NCBI GenBank assembly: GCA_951799405.1
Contig: OX637342.1
Coordinates: 5,766,001-5,830,000, forward strand
DNA: 64,000 nucleotides
Reading direction: 5' to 3'
From: Agapetus fuscipes
Lineage: Eukaryota > Arthropoda > Insecta > Trichoptera > Glossosomatidae
In this document: positions 53,594-63,165 of the stretch, in pieces
How the letters are laid out: each line of letters opens with the position of its first letter
Position numbering within the stretch: position 1 is the first letter of the stretch
Notes under the pieces: generated by a model
Told to the model about the DNA's origin: nothing
What the model saw: only the letters and a program-made list of their open reading frames with translations
Databases searched by the model: none
Program-made: the position numbers and the translations under genes

Positions 53594-54147
53594 GTGGAAA
53601 GCAAGTGGTCGGTGCAATAGGAAGAATAGCAAAGAACAAGCGATTGACGATGGATCTGAGAATGGCGGTACACAATGGCATATTGTTACTGACTTTGATG
53701 TATGGAAGTGAAGTATGGACAGTGAACGATAGCGAAATGAGTAAAGTATGTACGGTGGAAATGAAGCATTTGAGAAGCATGACAGGAAAAACTCTGAGGG
53801 ATAGAGTTAGGAATGAATGGGTAAAAAAAGAATGTAATTTGAAAGAGGATGTGAAAGTTAAGGTACAAAAGAATGTGATGAGATGGTTTGGGCATGTGGA
53901 AAGAATGAACGATGATAGACTGACAAAGTATGTATACAAAGAAAGTGTGAAAGGAAAAAGAGGGAAGGGACGACCGAGAAAAGTATGGAGTGATCAGATT
54001 GGGGAGATTGTGAAAGAATGGGATATACAAAGTGACCATAAAAGAAGAAAATGCATGAAAAAGGTGATGGATATGAATGAATTGAAAGAGGTATGTACGG
54101 ATAGGAAAAAATGGAGGCAGCTCTGCAGAGGCTCTGGCCACCCCTAG
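53594..54147 (+). pseudogene. LINE-1 ORF2 C-terminal half, subfamily c
   Basis: The open frame from 53518 becomes recognisable at about codon 27: VVGAIGRIAKNKRLTMDLRM, MYGSEVWTVNDSEMSKVCT, RWFGHVERMNDDRLTKYVY, the basic GKGRPRKVWSDQIGEI, then DRKKWRQLCRGSGHP and a stop at 54145-54147. It aligns with residues about 127-305 of the frame at 12689, with frequent conservative changes, so it is a different subfamily. The RT core with YADD is absent. No stops occur in the part kept. Confidence 0.85.
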
Positions 54148-54365
54148 CGGAATGGCGACAGAGTTACAGTTACAGCTGTAACCTAACCTTATACTACAAC
54201 ATGCTGATACCAAACTATCATTTATGTCAATTTGTTTTTTTTGTAATTACACATACAGCATGTGTATGCACACACATACATAATTTTGATTGTAAGTATG
54301 TCTCTAATATGAATCTTAACTGTTAATAAAACTTCGTTGTAGACTATTTATATATAGATGCAAAG
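54148..54365 (+). mobile_element. LINE-1 subfamily c 3' UTR
   Basis: Follows the stop. The end 'cagcatgtgtatgcacacac', 'taatatgaatcttaactgtt' still shows the layout of the common LINE-1 3' UTR, but the 'ggctgaccacccat' and 'cctgtttcagg' blocks are replaced by other sequence. The tail is 'tatatatagatgc'. Confidence 0.6.
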
Positions 54366-54460
54366 ATAAGAATAAGTGGAAGAGACTCTATAAAGATTCT
54401 GGCCATGCCTACTGAAAATATGGCGTTATTAGATATAACTATAAAAGTTAATAATTATTG
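54366..54460 (+). pseudogene. Second, tandem C-terminal scrap of a LINE-1 relative
   Basis: 'gataagaataagtggaagag', 'actctataaagattctggcc', 'atgcctactg' align with 'gataggaaaaaatggaggca', 'gctctgcagaggctctggcc', 'acccctagcg' at 54098-54150. It encodes D-K-N-K-W-K-R-L-Y-K-D-S-G-H-A-Y and a stop. Directly downstream of the longer copy's tail, in the same orientation. Confidence 0.65.
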
Positions 54461-57400
54461 ACAAGTATCTGTTTATGGTTCAATTCCTAATCAATCTCAA
54501 TTTTAGGTTTTTGGGACAATTGGGATGCGGGACTTCCTTTTTGTTTCCTAAATATGTTTTCGATATGAAATGTCATGTAAAAGTAAAAGCATATACTGGA
54601 GACCTATGTCTAGCAGTGAATTATCAGAGATTTACAAAAAATATTTAAAACATATTGCATTTGATAATACGATACTATGTAATATGTATTGACATTACGC
54701 ACTTTCAAAGTTACTTCACTCACTGTGATACGCGGGAGATCTCGGACAGAGAATGTAAAAGTACGAAATATCGCTTTGATACAAAGTTAAAGTTGATTTA
54801 CCTTTTTAATTTATATATATTTTGTACATAAACACCTTTTAAAACATAGCTGAGGTTTTTTTTTACTCTTGCATATCGGCATTTTGATTTTAAGTCATAT
54901 TTTTTTTCCGCAGAAACGACAAGCGTGCTCTCCCGTCAACGATCCATCTCACACTGAATTATTTTCCGCTTGTATTTGGGCAAATTTAAGTCATCTTTTA
55001 AAAATCTTAATAAAATACAGAAAATGATTGTAATTATTAATATATACAGAAACCAACAGATTATTATGTGAACTTTGATTATAACAGTAAGAAAAAACAG
55101 AAAACAAAACAGAAAAGCTAGTTTTTGAGCACTAAAAATTTATATTTACGGCACATTTTTGGGGTTCCTAAAAGTGTTGATTTTACTTTCAATTTACAAA
55201 AAACAAAAAAAATCGTCAATTAGCATTGTTAACAAGAATATTTTCTACAATATTGTAGAACATTTAAAATACAAAAAATTGACGTATGTACTAGTTAATG
55301 AGAGTTCAAAAATGCCTTTTTTGTAGAAATGCGTAATCGACTTCCCGTATTTAATTTTTAGTATTTTAAATTGAGCTTTTATTTTAATTTTAATATAAAA
55401 TAATTAAAGTTAATACTTGCCATTTTCTATTTCTAAGCATCAAAATTCATTATTGTCGTTAATATTATACATAAATAAACCACGAAAACACTAAAAAACG
55501 GCGAATTTCAGCAACTGTTCGAAAATATTGGGACAGCGTCGTTAAAATGTATTCGAGTTGTACTCAAGCTTTTAAAAATAATAAAAAAACAAAATGCCGC
55601 AAAATACTCTCAGAATTGTTTTTTCTATTTAGAATATATAAAATGAATTACCTACTTTTAAAAGCTTACTGTTTTATTAAAAAAATATTTTTTAAAGAAA
55701 AAACGCTTCACTTCTTTAAAAATAAATTTTATATTGTATTTTTACTTAATAATTTACCAATTTATAGTGCCTATGTTGTATTGAAATATTAAAAAATAAA
55801 AGGAGTTTTAATTTTAATTTTATTATTAATTTAAAAAAAAAACTTAAAACATAGTTTAAATGGATTTATTTTAATTTTAACTTTATAAGTTGTTATCGGA
55901 TTACTAAGAATGTTTGTCTCAAAAAAATATTGAAACAATAATCTCAATTTTCCGGAACCTGATTTTATATTTTTTAATTAATTATTTTCAATAAATAATT
56001 TCGACTAGATGTGAAACTTTTTAAAATTTTTATTTAAAAAGAATTTCAATTTCATAAGTTCAACGTGGATTGTATAATGAAAAAGCAATCCATCATTTAT
56101 TTTTTTCTTTATTGTTTTCTTAAGAATAAAATTAAATTCTTGTAATAAGCTCCGTTTGTATAAAGGTTGGTCATCTCTTGAATTCCCGGCATTCCTCTCA
56201 CAGTCGGTGTTGAAATATAAAGAAAAAAAAACGTTGCTCAAAATTTCATTTGATACGGAATCGCTGCGCTCTTAAATTTATGATTTTAAGCGCTTACTAA
56301 TTCTCCCTTTTAACTGCTGGATACTTAATAAATGAGTCTTTAATTCGGAGACAAATGTTGTGCCAGTGCAATAAAAGAAATACTAAGCGAAGAGTCACAT
56401 TTATATATTAAGACCGGCTAATAATGACAATTAAATAACAATGTGAAGGTTCGGTTGACAATTTATTTTGGTAATAAAACATAATTGCAGCTTGAAATTT
56501 TTAGTCGTACAATTATCAGTAAAGATAAAAATTACAATATTAATCGATAAAAAAATATTACCAACAATCTTTTTATTGACAATAACGGGCTTCTTCACAT
56601 TACTTGTTTAATTTTTATGTTCTTAGTTTTTATATATAATACTTAATATCTTATAATAAAATTTTTAGGTGGAGGGATTTGGCATTATGTAAGCTATCAT
56701 ATTGTGTTTCAGACGGGTTGATGACTACCTGTTTGTCTGGGGATTTTATTTATTTCATATCTACCCCCTAGAGAGGTGAAAAGCGAATAGTAATTAATTT
56801 AATCATTCCAGCAATGAAAAATTGTAGGTAAATTATGTTGTGTATTAAACTTTAGCAATATAAATTATTATTATTAACCATGTGTACGAGTAGAGTATTG
56901 GTATTTTATTGCAGATACTCTGAATGATATCAAGAAATTTAAGAAAAGGCATCCTAGAAATTGAACGAGGCTGACAAAGGAAAACAAGAAAAAGACGATT
57001 TTCTAAAGCAGACGAGTGAAGAAGAATAAAAAAGACAAGATCGAATATGTAAAAGGAGTTGACAAAAAAAGTCACATTTGTGTAAATAACTGACTTACAA
57101 GATAAAAAAAAGAAAAAGACACAGTTCATTAGTATACTGTTGGAAAGAATGATGTAGAAAAAAAGTTAACATTTTATTTTGAAAACCCATCATGGAAAAA
57201 GGCCAAATATTTCAAAATATATAATGAATAAAAAATGTACATTTATAAATATTATTGCACTTTTTAAGATTTTCCTTTAGCATCTGATGGCAAAAGCGTA
57301 CAGTTGTTTGCCTTGTGATTTCACGGGTCAGACCTCGGCTGTTTGGCTGACCATCATTTCCAGCGACCACCGTTGCTTCATTTGGGGTCCCTGCGGTGAG

Positions 57401-57639
57401 GGTCGGGTCATTGCCACCTGGCATCAGCTGAACGGACCCTGGGTGCCTTTGATTATATCCATAAGAAGTTATGGTATCCCAATATTCAGAAATGCATTTA
57501 AAATACGATGAATTAGATTACGATGCAATCAATAAATGCAATGAATTCTCTTAAACTTATAATAATTAATGAAACTCATTTACAATTAATTTTCAGTTGG
57601 AAGTCCTACTAGTAGAGCTTTTGATTTGAAGAAACGACT
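54461..57639. other. Long AT-rich stretch without recognisable features
   Basis: Extremely AT-rich, especially 55000-56700. Open frames are chance or low-complexity. A GC-richer island at 57280-57450 has overlapping frames on both strands (70-74 codons) that I cannot identify. Confidence 0.5.
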
Positions 57640-57659
57640 AAATTCAGTTCCGAGAATGA

Positions 57660-57692
57660 CAGACAAGACGATGATGATGATGATGATGATGG
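57660..57692. repeat. (GAT)n microsatellite
   Basis: About nine ATG/GAT units at 57670-57690, at the tail side of the LINE scrap that follows on the minus strand. Confidence 0.85.
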
Positions 57693-57830
57693 ATGATTTC
57701 TTTCCTGTGGTGCCATTAAATGGTCCTGGACCATCTCAAAGGCGCCATGGCTTCTGGAAAAAGCGGTGTCTTTAGTCCCTTTCTAAAGGTGGTGGTGAAG
57801 ACGAGTTAGTTATAAGAGCGTTACCTGCTT
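57693..57830 (-). pseudogene. C-terminal scrap of a jockey/CR1-like LINE
   Basis: The minus strand has 'ttcaccaccacctttagaaa', 'gaagccatggcgcctttgag', 'atggtccaggaccatttaat', then 'ggcaccac' and the (ATC)n/(GAT)n tail. It matches 1755-1845 in content and order. It contains about 25 codons of coding end and the UTR start. Confidence 0.5.
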
Positions 57831-58239
57831 TTCCATGGAGGTATTATACTTGCATGGTTTTAGAAGACGTAATAAGAACCTACTTTTTGAAAAAATGGTA
57901 CAATCCTCAATCCTATGGAGTATTTGGTTCCTTTATTTTTTGGCTAAGAATATGTATATAAACTTAATGTAAACATTTCATGGGAAACCGGAGAGAATTT
58001 AAAAAAAAATGTTTCACACACTCCCAATGAAGCATTGTAAAACAATTCTCATTTCCAAATTAAGTCATCATTGTAGGTTTGATTTAAATAATGAACTATG
58101 GTTATAAAATATTTGGTTTTCAACAAAGAATGAGGTTTGATTATAAATGGTCTAAATACGTAACAGCTCTAATTCCCTACAAAAATGTTGAAAAAAATGT
58201 TGAAAACTGATTTAAGGGATTTGTGAGTTAGATTTTGGA

Positions 58240-58402
58240 TCTAATCTAATCTAAGTTGCAAAGATATGTTACATTGGAGATTCACATTATATGCATTATC
58301 ACAACCAGACACGTACAAGTTCGCGCTTGCACATGCCTCATGTGAACCTACAACATAAAAACCAAATCTCAAATGGGCATACACCCGGCAACTCTTGCCG
58401 TC
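58240..58402 (-). mobile_element. LINE-1 3' UTR copy, subfamily b, partial
   Basis: Minus copy nearly identical to 51515-51668 ('gttacattggagattcacat', 'aacataaaaaccaaatctca'), continuing to 'ggcaactcttgccgtc'. Confidence 0.85.
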
Positions 58403-59043
58403 TGGAAATAGAAAAAAACCCTGTAAGTAAATACTACGCCCAGTAAACGACAGTTTATACCGATTTTTCACACATTACTAAGGCGGAGATTATGACAGCT
58501 AAAAAGCTGCCTTAAAAAGTTACGTGGTTGTAAATATTTAAAATATCTTAAACTTTCTCACTATCCTCTTTTTGATCACTGTGACACTTATACAGTGTCA
58601 TTTTCAAATCAACCATTGAATTGATTGAGACAGAAGTCAAATGTTAAATTTTAGTAGCGGTCACAAATTTGACAATGTCCAATGAAATGGACCAGAACAT
58701 TTTTTATTTCACGCCGGAATTTTTATTCTCACATTTAAGCAAAAAACAAAAATGTCTCTCACAAGACGATTATGCTGCGATGAGAATATTTCTTCGGGAA
58801 TTTGGTAAATTAGTCTTCGGCGACCAACGCTTCCACTCGGCTCTGACATAAATGTATTATTCAAGAACAGGATCATAATGTATGAGTGGATATTTTGGGA
58901 GGATTTTGAAATTTTTGTTTTCTTGCGCGGTGAACCGTGACACACTGCACGTTTACAGTTTGGAAGTTTGTTGCCAAAATATTGTTTTATTATAAAAGGA
59001 AATGATAAAAGCCGTACACAATTGAATTTTCATTTGATTTAAA
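58403..59043. other. Unassigned DNA
   Basis: No supported gene. The 60-codon frame at 58669 starts with an in-context ATG but has no recognisable motif. Confidence 0.45.
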
Positions 59044-59310
59044 CGCAAAAAAAACGCAACTGAGCTACACATATAGTGTAACTTCTTGCCTGCGTTACCC
59101 CCGAAGGAGTCGCATGTGGCGCTTCGGGACCTATTTATTTTTACAGGTAAGGGGGCCGGCCTCACACCAACCACTTTCAGTTGAAGTGGGGGTTTTCCAG
59201 CTGCCGGGGGGCTGGTTCTCATTTCTTGTGAAGGCTGAGTAAGCCTTTGAGATCGAACCCTTGCTCTTGGCATGGAATGCAAGCATTCTACCAATTGAGC
59301 TATCGACCTT
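59044..59310 (-). mobile_element. SINE A copy
   Basis: Minus copy with a CGCAA tail (59044-59060), 'agctacacatatagtgtaac', 'ggggccggcctcacaccaac', 'gtgaaggctgagtaagcctt'. The middle (the TTTCGGTGTTTATTTC part) is deleted, so the head follows directly: minus strand 'ggtcgatagctcaattggta' with an A box, while the B box is degraded (GGTTCGATCTC). Confidence 0.85.
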
Positions 59311-59546
59311 TTAACGAGCTTGATCGTCGTCGCTACAAAGCACCAATTCTCAACAAGACCCAGTTGCTGTAAGGCTGGATGGACCTTTGGTGACTGGTCA
59401 TTGGTAAAGGTTTTATAAATTTTTCAACCCGGCGAAGAGCAAATTTGAAAATATAAATGGTATATTTTTTGTGCTCCGCCGGGAATTAAACCCACAACCT
59501 TCCCATTCAGAGTCCGCAGTGTTACCACTGAGCTACGGACCGGTCA
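59311..59546 (-). mobile_element. SINE B with complete tRNA-like head
   Basis: Minus copy abutting SINE A: 'cgagcttgatcgtcgtcgct', 'gacccagttgctgtaaggct', 'ggatggacctttggtgactg', 'cggcgaagagcaaatttgaa', 'cattcagagtccgcagtgtt', 'accactgagctacggaccgg'. A box TAGCTCAGTGGT on the minus strand. The B box carries one change (GGTTTAATTCCCGG). Confidence 0.9.
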
Positions 59547-59785
59547 AAACAGTCTTTTCATAAAAGGTTAGCATGACAACTGGAAAACTTCTTTATATCT
59601 TTACACACTAGACGCATTCTGCGACAATTATGCACGGTTTGTCAAAGTTTTTTTATCCATCCGGTACCGAGTCGAAAGTCAGTAGTGTATGAAGATGTAT
59701 GAAAGCTTTCATACAGTTTGTCCAGTAATCCATAGACAATTCAGGGTGAATGCGCAGTGTTTGTAATGCCCTTATAGGTGAGAAA
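59547..59785. other. Unassigned DNA
   Basis: No feature recognised. Confidence 0.5.
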
Positions 59786-60131
59786 CGCAAAAAAACGCAA
59801 AAACGCAACTAAGCTACACATATAGTGTAACTTCTTGCCGCGTTATCCCCGAAGGGGTCGCATGAGGCGAGTTGAACCTATTTATTTTTACAGGTAAGGG
59901 GGCCGGCCTTACGCCAACCACTTCAGTTGAAGTGGGGGTTTCCCAGCTCCCGAGGGGGCTGGTACTCATTTCTTGTGAAGGCTGAGTAAACCTTGTCGGT
60001 ATTTTTATTATGGGGTTTGAAATAAACACCGAAATAGGAAATCATTTCTGACACCCTCCTCGGTGGGACTCGAACCCGAGCTTACGGGGTAGAATGCAAG
60101 CACTCTACCAACTGAGCTATCGACCGGACGT
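59786..60131 (-). mobile_element. SINE A, full length
   Basis: Best-preserved tail: AACGCAAAAA repeats (59786-59808), then 'agctacacatatagtgtaac', 'gttatccccgaaggggtcgc', 'ggggccggccttacgccaac', 'cacttcagttgaagtggggg', 'tttcccagctcccgaggggg', 'gaaataaacaccgaaatagg', and the head with B box and A box (minus strand TAGCTCAGTTGG near 60108-60119, GGTTCGAGTCCC near 60067-60078). About 340 bases. Near-identical to 32752-33092. Confidence 0.9.
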
Positions 60132-60184
60132 GTCGACATGAGAAAAAATTGTAATTTGATAAATTGTTTCGACTTTGTACTTAT

Positions 60185-60487
60185 ATGATTGGAGTCTCCT
60201 CCAATAGACTGAGGACGTGCCAAACAGCCATTAAAAGGAGAATGCTGAGAATCAGCCTCAGAGACAGGGTTCCAAACCAGGAGATCCGCAGACGCACTGG
60301 CATCACTCACAAGGTGGCTGAAAAGGATTGTCCAGTGGTGACCCAGGATCCAAGCGGGGAGCGGGAAAATCCCAACTTAGGTGGCTGGACGACATCAAGA
60401 GAACTGTAATCAGAGGATGGCTGAACACCGCAGCCGATAGACAGGAATGAAGAGGATTGGAGAAGGCCTACGTCCAGGTCTGGGAGT
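60185..60487 (+). pseudogene. RTE-like LINE ORF C-terminal fragment
   Basis: The plus strand reads RRMLRISLRDRVPNQEIRRR, TGITHKVAEKD, then after a frame change RWLDDIKRTVIRGWLNTAAD, RQE, stop, and EKAYVQVWESHP. These are the S-L-R-D-R-x-x-N-x-x-I-R-R-R-T and R-W-x-D-D-I-K-R elements of the C-terminal region of an insect RTE-type RT protein. It has at least one frameshift and one stop. The RT catalytic core is not present. Confidence 0.75.
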
Positions 60488-60650
60488 CACATCCCCACGG
60501 TAATTCTTACCTACCAAGTACCGGTAATAATTGTATGAAGAATAACCAGCTGTTCACTTGCAGCCATCTTGGATTGATAGGTCTTCATACAAATATTACC
60601 GGTATTCGGTAGGTAAGAATTACCGTGGGCATGAGACTTCCAGCCCAGGA
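60488..60650. repeat. Foldback repeat within LINE 3' end
   Basis: The left arm 60488-60540 ('tccccacggtaattcttacc', 'accggtaataattgtatgaa') and right arm 60583-60645 ('ttcatacaaatattaccggt', 'ggtaggtaagaattaccgtg') are inverted copies around about 42 bases. It separates the LINE fragment at 60185 from a further LINE-end-like piece 'cagcccaggagtggattgag', 'aaaggctgag' at 60651-60685. A single arm occurs at 15302. Confidence 0.65.
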
Positions 60651-60716
60651 GTGGATTGAGAAAGGCTGAGGAAGAGGAAGGAGTCTCCTAGATTGTGCCC
60701 TAATTAGGCACACCGC

Positions 60717-60940
60717 CACCTGTCGCTACGTTGGCGATGATGACATAGCCCGGGATGAGTCAGGTGCGCACGCGCGTGCGGCGCGACGCTTATAGCTGGC
60801 GTGGACCGCCAACGCGATCTCGGCGAATGCGGCGGCGGTGGCGGTGGCGAGGTGGGCGAGTGTGAGGCGAAAATACTCACGATTAGCGGGCATGGCAACT
60901 GATAACAACACTAAATGATACAAAAAAATAAAATGCAACC
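60717..60940 (-). CDS. Possible exon of an unidentified host gene, GC3-rich
   Basis: The minus frame from ATG 60893 reads MPANREYFRLTLAHLATATA, then AFAEIALAVHASYKRRAARA and CAPDSSRAMSSSPT with a stop. The frame stays open upstream. Third codon positions are overwhelmingly C or G (CTC, GCC, ACC, ATC, GTC, CAC), which is striking in such AT-rich DNA and favours this frame over the others. The hydrophobic alanine-rich middle could form a helix. Possible splice sites are visible: a T-rich tract followed by '...atttag' and '...atcag' just upstream on the minus strand, and a consensus-like donor GTGAGTAT inside the fifth codon. I do not recognise the protein, and it could also be chance in a CpG-rich patch. 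Confidence 0.3.
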
Positions 60941-60968
60941 AAAAATACTAAAATCTCAACGAATTCTC

Positions 60969-61651
60969 TAAGGGCCCTACCTCACCGGGATGCCATGGCG
61001 ACGTCGCCGGCTACGTATCCAAACAATTCATATTACAATGTATAACAGTTAACTCACTTGGCGACGGGTTGGCTACGTCGCCAATTTGGAAGCGTAGCCA
61101 CGACTGTCGGCTCGCTATGTGGAGACTGGCGACCGTGGCGACCTGGCGACGTCGCCAGTAAAATGTACACGAGCAAGCTGCGGCTCACTCACTCAGTGTC
61201 CAACCAGCCGCCAAGATGGACGCAAAATGAGTTTCAATACAGAAAGATTCATTGTATAAATTCAAAATCGACCATGTTGATGGGATTCCGACATAAAAAA
61301 TTGTTCCGATCGTAATTTAAAAATAAAACGTTGGAACGAAGTAGTTAATTTATTCAAAGAAAAAGACGAGATGACGGTGGTTTTGAAAAAACACCACTTC
61401 GACTTCGATCTGATATAAAAGGATGGACCCATAACTTCTTAGGTTTCCTCTTTGTAAACTTTTTGCGACGCACATAATAAATAAGTGCGATTTCTTCTAT
61501 GCACGAAGCGTCCATTCTCGATACGAGGGAGAACTGAACTGACAGAGGGTCGCCACTGGCTACTCCATTTGGCGACCGTAGGTAGCCAGAGGTAGCCATG
61601 GTTACGTAGCCGGCGACATCGCCATGGCATCCCGGTGAAGTAGGGCCCTAA
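60969..61651. mobile_element. PIF/Harbinger-like MITE, 677 bp, with TAA duplication
   Basis: The element 60972-61648 starts GGGCCCTACCTCACCGGGAT and ends in its inverse (61600-61648), with about 48 of 50 terminal bases complementary. It is flanked by TAA at 60969-60971 and 61649-61651. GGGCC ends plus a 3-bp TAA duplication are characteristic of PIF/Harbinger. Inside, near both ends, several short palindromes of the type GGCGACGTCGCC recur. There is no transposase or Myb-like ORF, so it is non-autonomous. Confidence 0.8.
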
Positions 61652-61663
61652 GTGAACACAAGG

Positions 61664-61946
61664 TAGGGGGCCGTCCATAAATTACGTCATCGATTTTGGC
61701 CGATTTTAGACCCCCCCCCCCTTACAATCATCCTATAGTCATTATCTAATGACCCCCCCCCCCTCTTGCTGTAATAATGGATGAGCTTAATAATTAAAAA
61801 TGTTATATTACGTATAAAATATTTTGTAGAAATTGGTATTTACAAGAACGACGTCACTTTTGGTACTCGTACATCATTTGCCATCATCCGCAGACCAGAC
61901 TCCCCCCCCTTTTAATGCGAATGACGTAATATATGGACAGCCCCTA
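61664..61946. mobile_element. TA-flanked MITE with CCGTCCATAAATTACGTCA ends
   Basis: Left end TAGGGGGCCGTCCATAAATT (61664-61683), continuing ACGTCAT. Right end ATGACGTAATATATGGACAG, CCCCTA (61921-61946). The inverted repeats are about 26 bases. Two C11-13 runs (61711 and 61748) and a C8 run (61903) lie inside. It begins only 13 bases after the TAA duplication of the preceding MITE. This terminal sequence is common in insect genomes. The superfamily is not certain. Confidence 0.7.
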
Positions 61947-62035
61947 CTTACCTAGGTAGACGACAGATATTTTACTAAATAACATCAAATAAAATAAAAA
62001 GCTTTTAAAGAAATACGAAAATATTAAATACGGGC

Positions 62036-62277
62036 ACTGTGCCAATGCCACACCTGTTTCAGGGAAAGTCGGCAAGAGTTGCAGGGGGGTAGATGTTTAT
62101 TTGAGATTTGTTTTTTTTATGTTGTAGGTTCACATTTGGCATGTGCAAGCGCGAACTTATAAATGTCGGCTGGTGAGGATGAATATAATGGGAATCCCTT
62201 ATATTAATTTCAACTTAGATAAAAGATTAATGAAGAAAACCTGTGTTTTTATTCTTGCTTCATTATTTACAAAATTT
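62036..62277 (+). repeat. Left arm of a long inverted duplication (contains LINE-1 3' UTR)
   Basis: About 242 bases that are the near-perfect reverse complement of 62871-63116. The first about 185 bases are a sense LINE-1 3' UTR (from 'gccaatgccacacctgtttc'). The rest ('agataaaagattaatgaaga', 'aaacctgtgtttttattctt', 'gcttcattatttacaaaatt') is not LINE-1. Because non-element DNA is shared, this is a duplication of a locus and not two insertions. Confidence 0.85.
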
Positions 62278-62755
62278 GCAAAGTGGCAACTGAAAAAAAA
62301 AAAAAAAATGTCATCAAAGAAGACTATTTAAGTATCTAACTAAAGATTTATTTATTTTTGATAAAGAGAGAAACCGAGATTTTTCTTTGTGGTTTGCATA
62401 AATTATTTTTTATTTGAAATATTATTTCTCAACCAAACTTATGAATTACTTAAGAAATAAATTTATGTTTCTGATTCGCACAGATTTAAAAAAAAGTTTA
62501 TCTTCCTGAAAAAAATAGGCATTGGCTTTTTAGAATATTTCAGGAATCTAATTCTTATTGTGAGCAAAACCCAGAGGTGATGATTAGGGGAATGATAGCC
62601 AGGTTTACCTGGACAGTATGGATGAAATATTATTGTTTTTGCGGACCAACAGGCAGTGACCAATTCTTCTGATAAACGTGATAACTTATTCCTAACTCCC
62701 TTTAATTGAACATCGAAATGTGGAATTAAAAAAGGTGTCAACATCAGCTAATTTA
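62278..62755. other. Spacer of the inverted duplication
   Basis: AT-rich, with an A14 run at 62295-62308. No recognisable gene. The 93-codon minus frame at 62463-62744 shows no motif. Confidence 0.45.
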
Positions 62756-62830
62756 AAATCATGGAAAATACTGAAAGAGGCTTACGTCCAGGAGTGGACT
62801 GGAAAAGGCTGAAAAGAAGGAGATAATAAA
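62756..62830 (+). pseudogene. C-terminal scrap of an RTE-like LINE
   Basis: The frame reads S-W-K-I-L-K-E-A-Y-V-Q-E-W-T-G-K-G and a stop, followed by GAAGGAG and ATAAT repeats as a tail. The A-Y-V-Q-x-W-T motif is the same coding end as at 60460-60480. Confidence 0.65.
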
Positions 62831-62870
62831 AATAATAACCTTCATATACACGAATTAAAACTATGAACAC

Positions 62871-63165
62871 AAAATTTGTAAATAATGAAGCAAGAATAAA
62901 AACACAGGTTTTCTTCATTAATCTTTTATCTAAGTTGAAATTAATATAAGGGATTCCCATTATATTCATCCTCACCAGCCGACATTTATAAGTTCGCGCT
63001 TGCACATGCCAAATGTGAACCTACAACATAAAAAAAAAAACAAATCTCAAATAAACATCTACCCCCCTGCAACTCTTGCCGACTTTCCCTGAAACAGGTG
63101 TGGCATAGGCAAAGTGAACCATTTTTTACAGCATTGGTGGTCAGCCGCATACCAACGAGTGAGTT
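62871..63165 (-). repeat. Right arm of the long inverted duplication (LINE-1 3' UTR copy, extended)
   Basis: Mirror image of 62036-62277, then continuing about 50 bases further into the LINE-1 UTR ('tttttacagcattggtggtc', 'agccgcataccaac'), so this is the more complete LINE-1 copy. The flanking segment shared by both arms lies at 62871-62932. Confidence 0.85.

Noticed and set aside
53686..54213. 175-codon minus ORF and the 142-codon minus ORF at 53511
   Set aside because: They are antisense shadows of the LINE-1 RT C-terminal frame at 53594-54147.
60704..60898. Proline-rich minus ORF overlapping the GC3-rich frame
   Set aside because: The neighbouring frame has the GC-rich third positions. 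This one has them at first or second positions, as expected of a shadow.
62143..63005. Two identical 40-residue peptides as a conserved small gene pair
   Set aside because: They result from the inverted duplication of a LINE-1 3' UTR plus flank. Conservation is at the DNA level on both arms.
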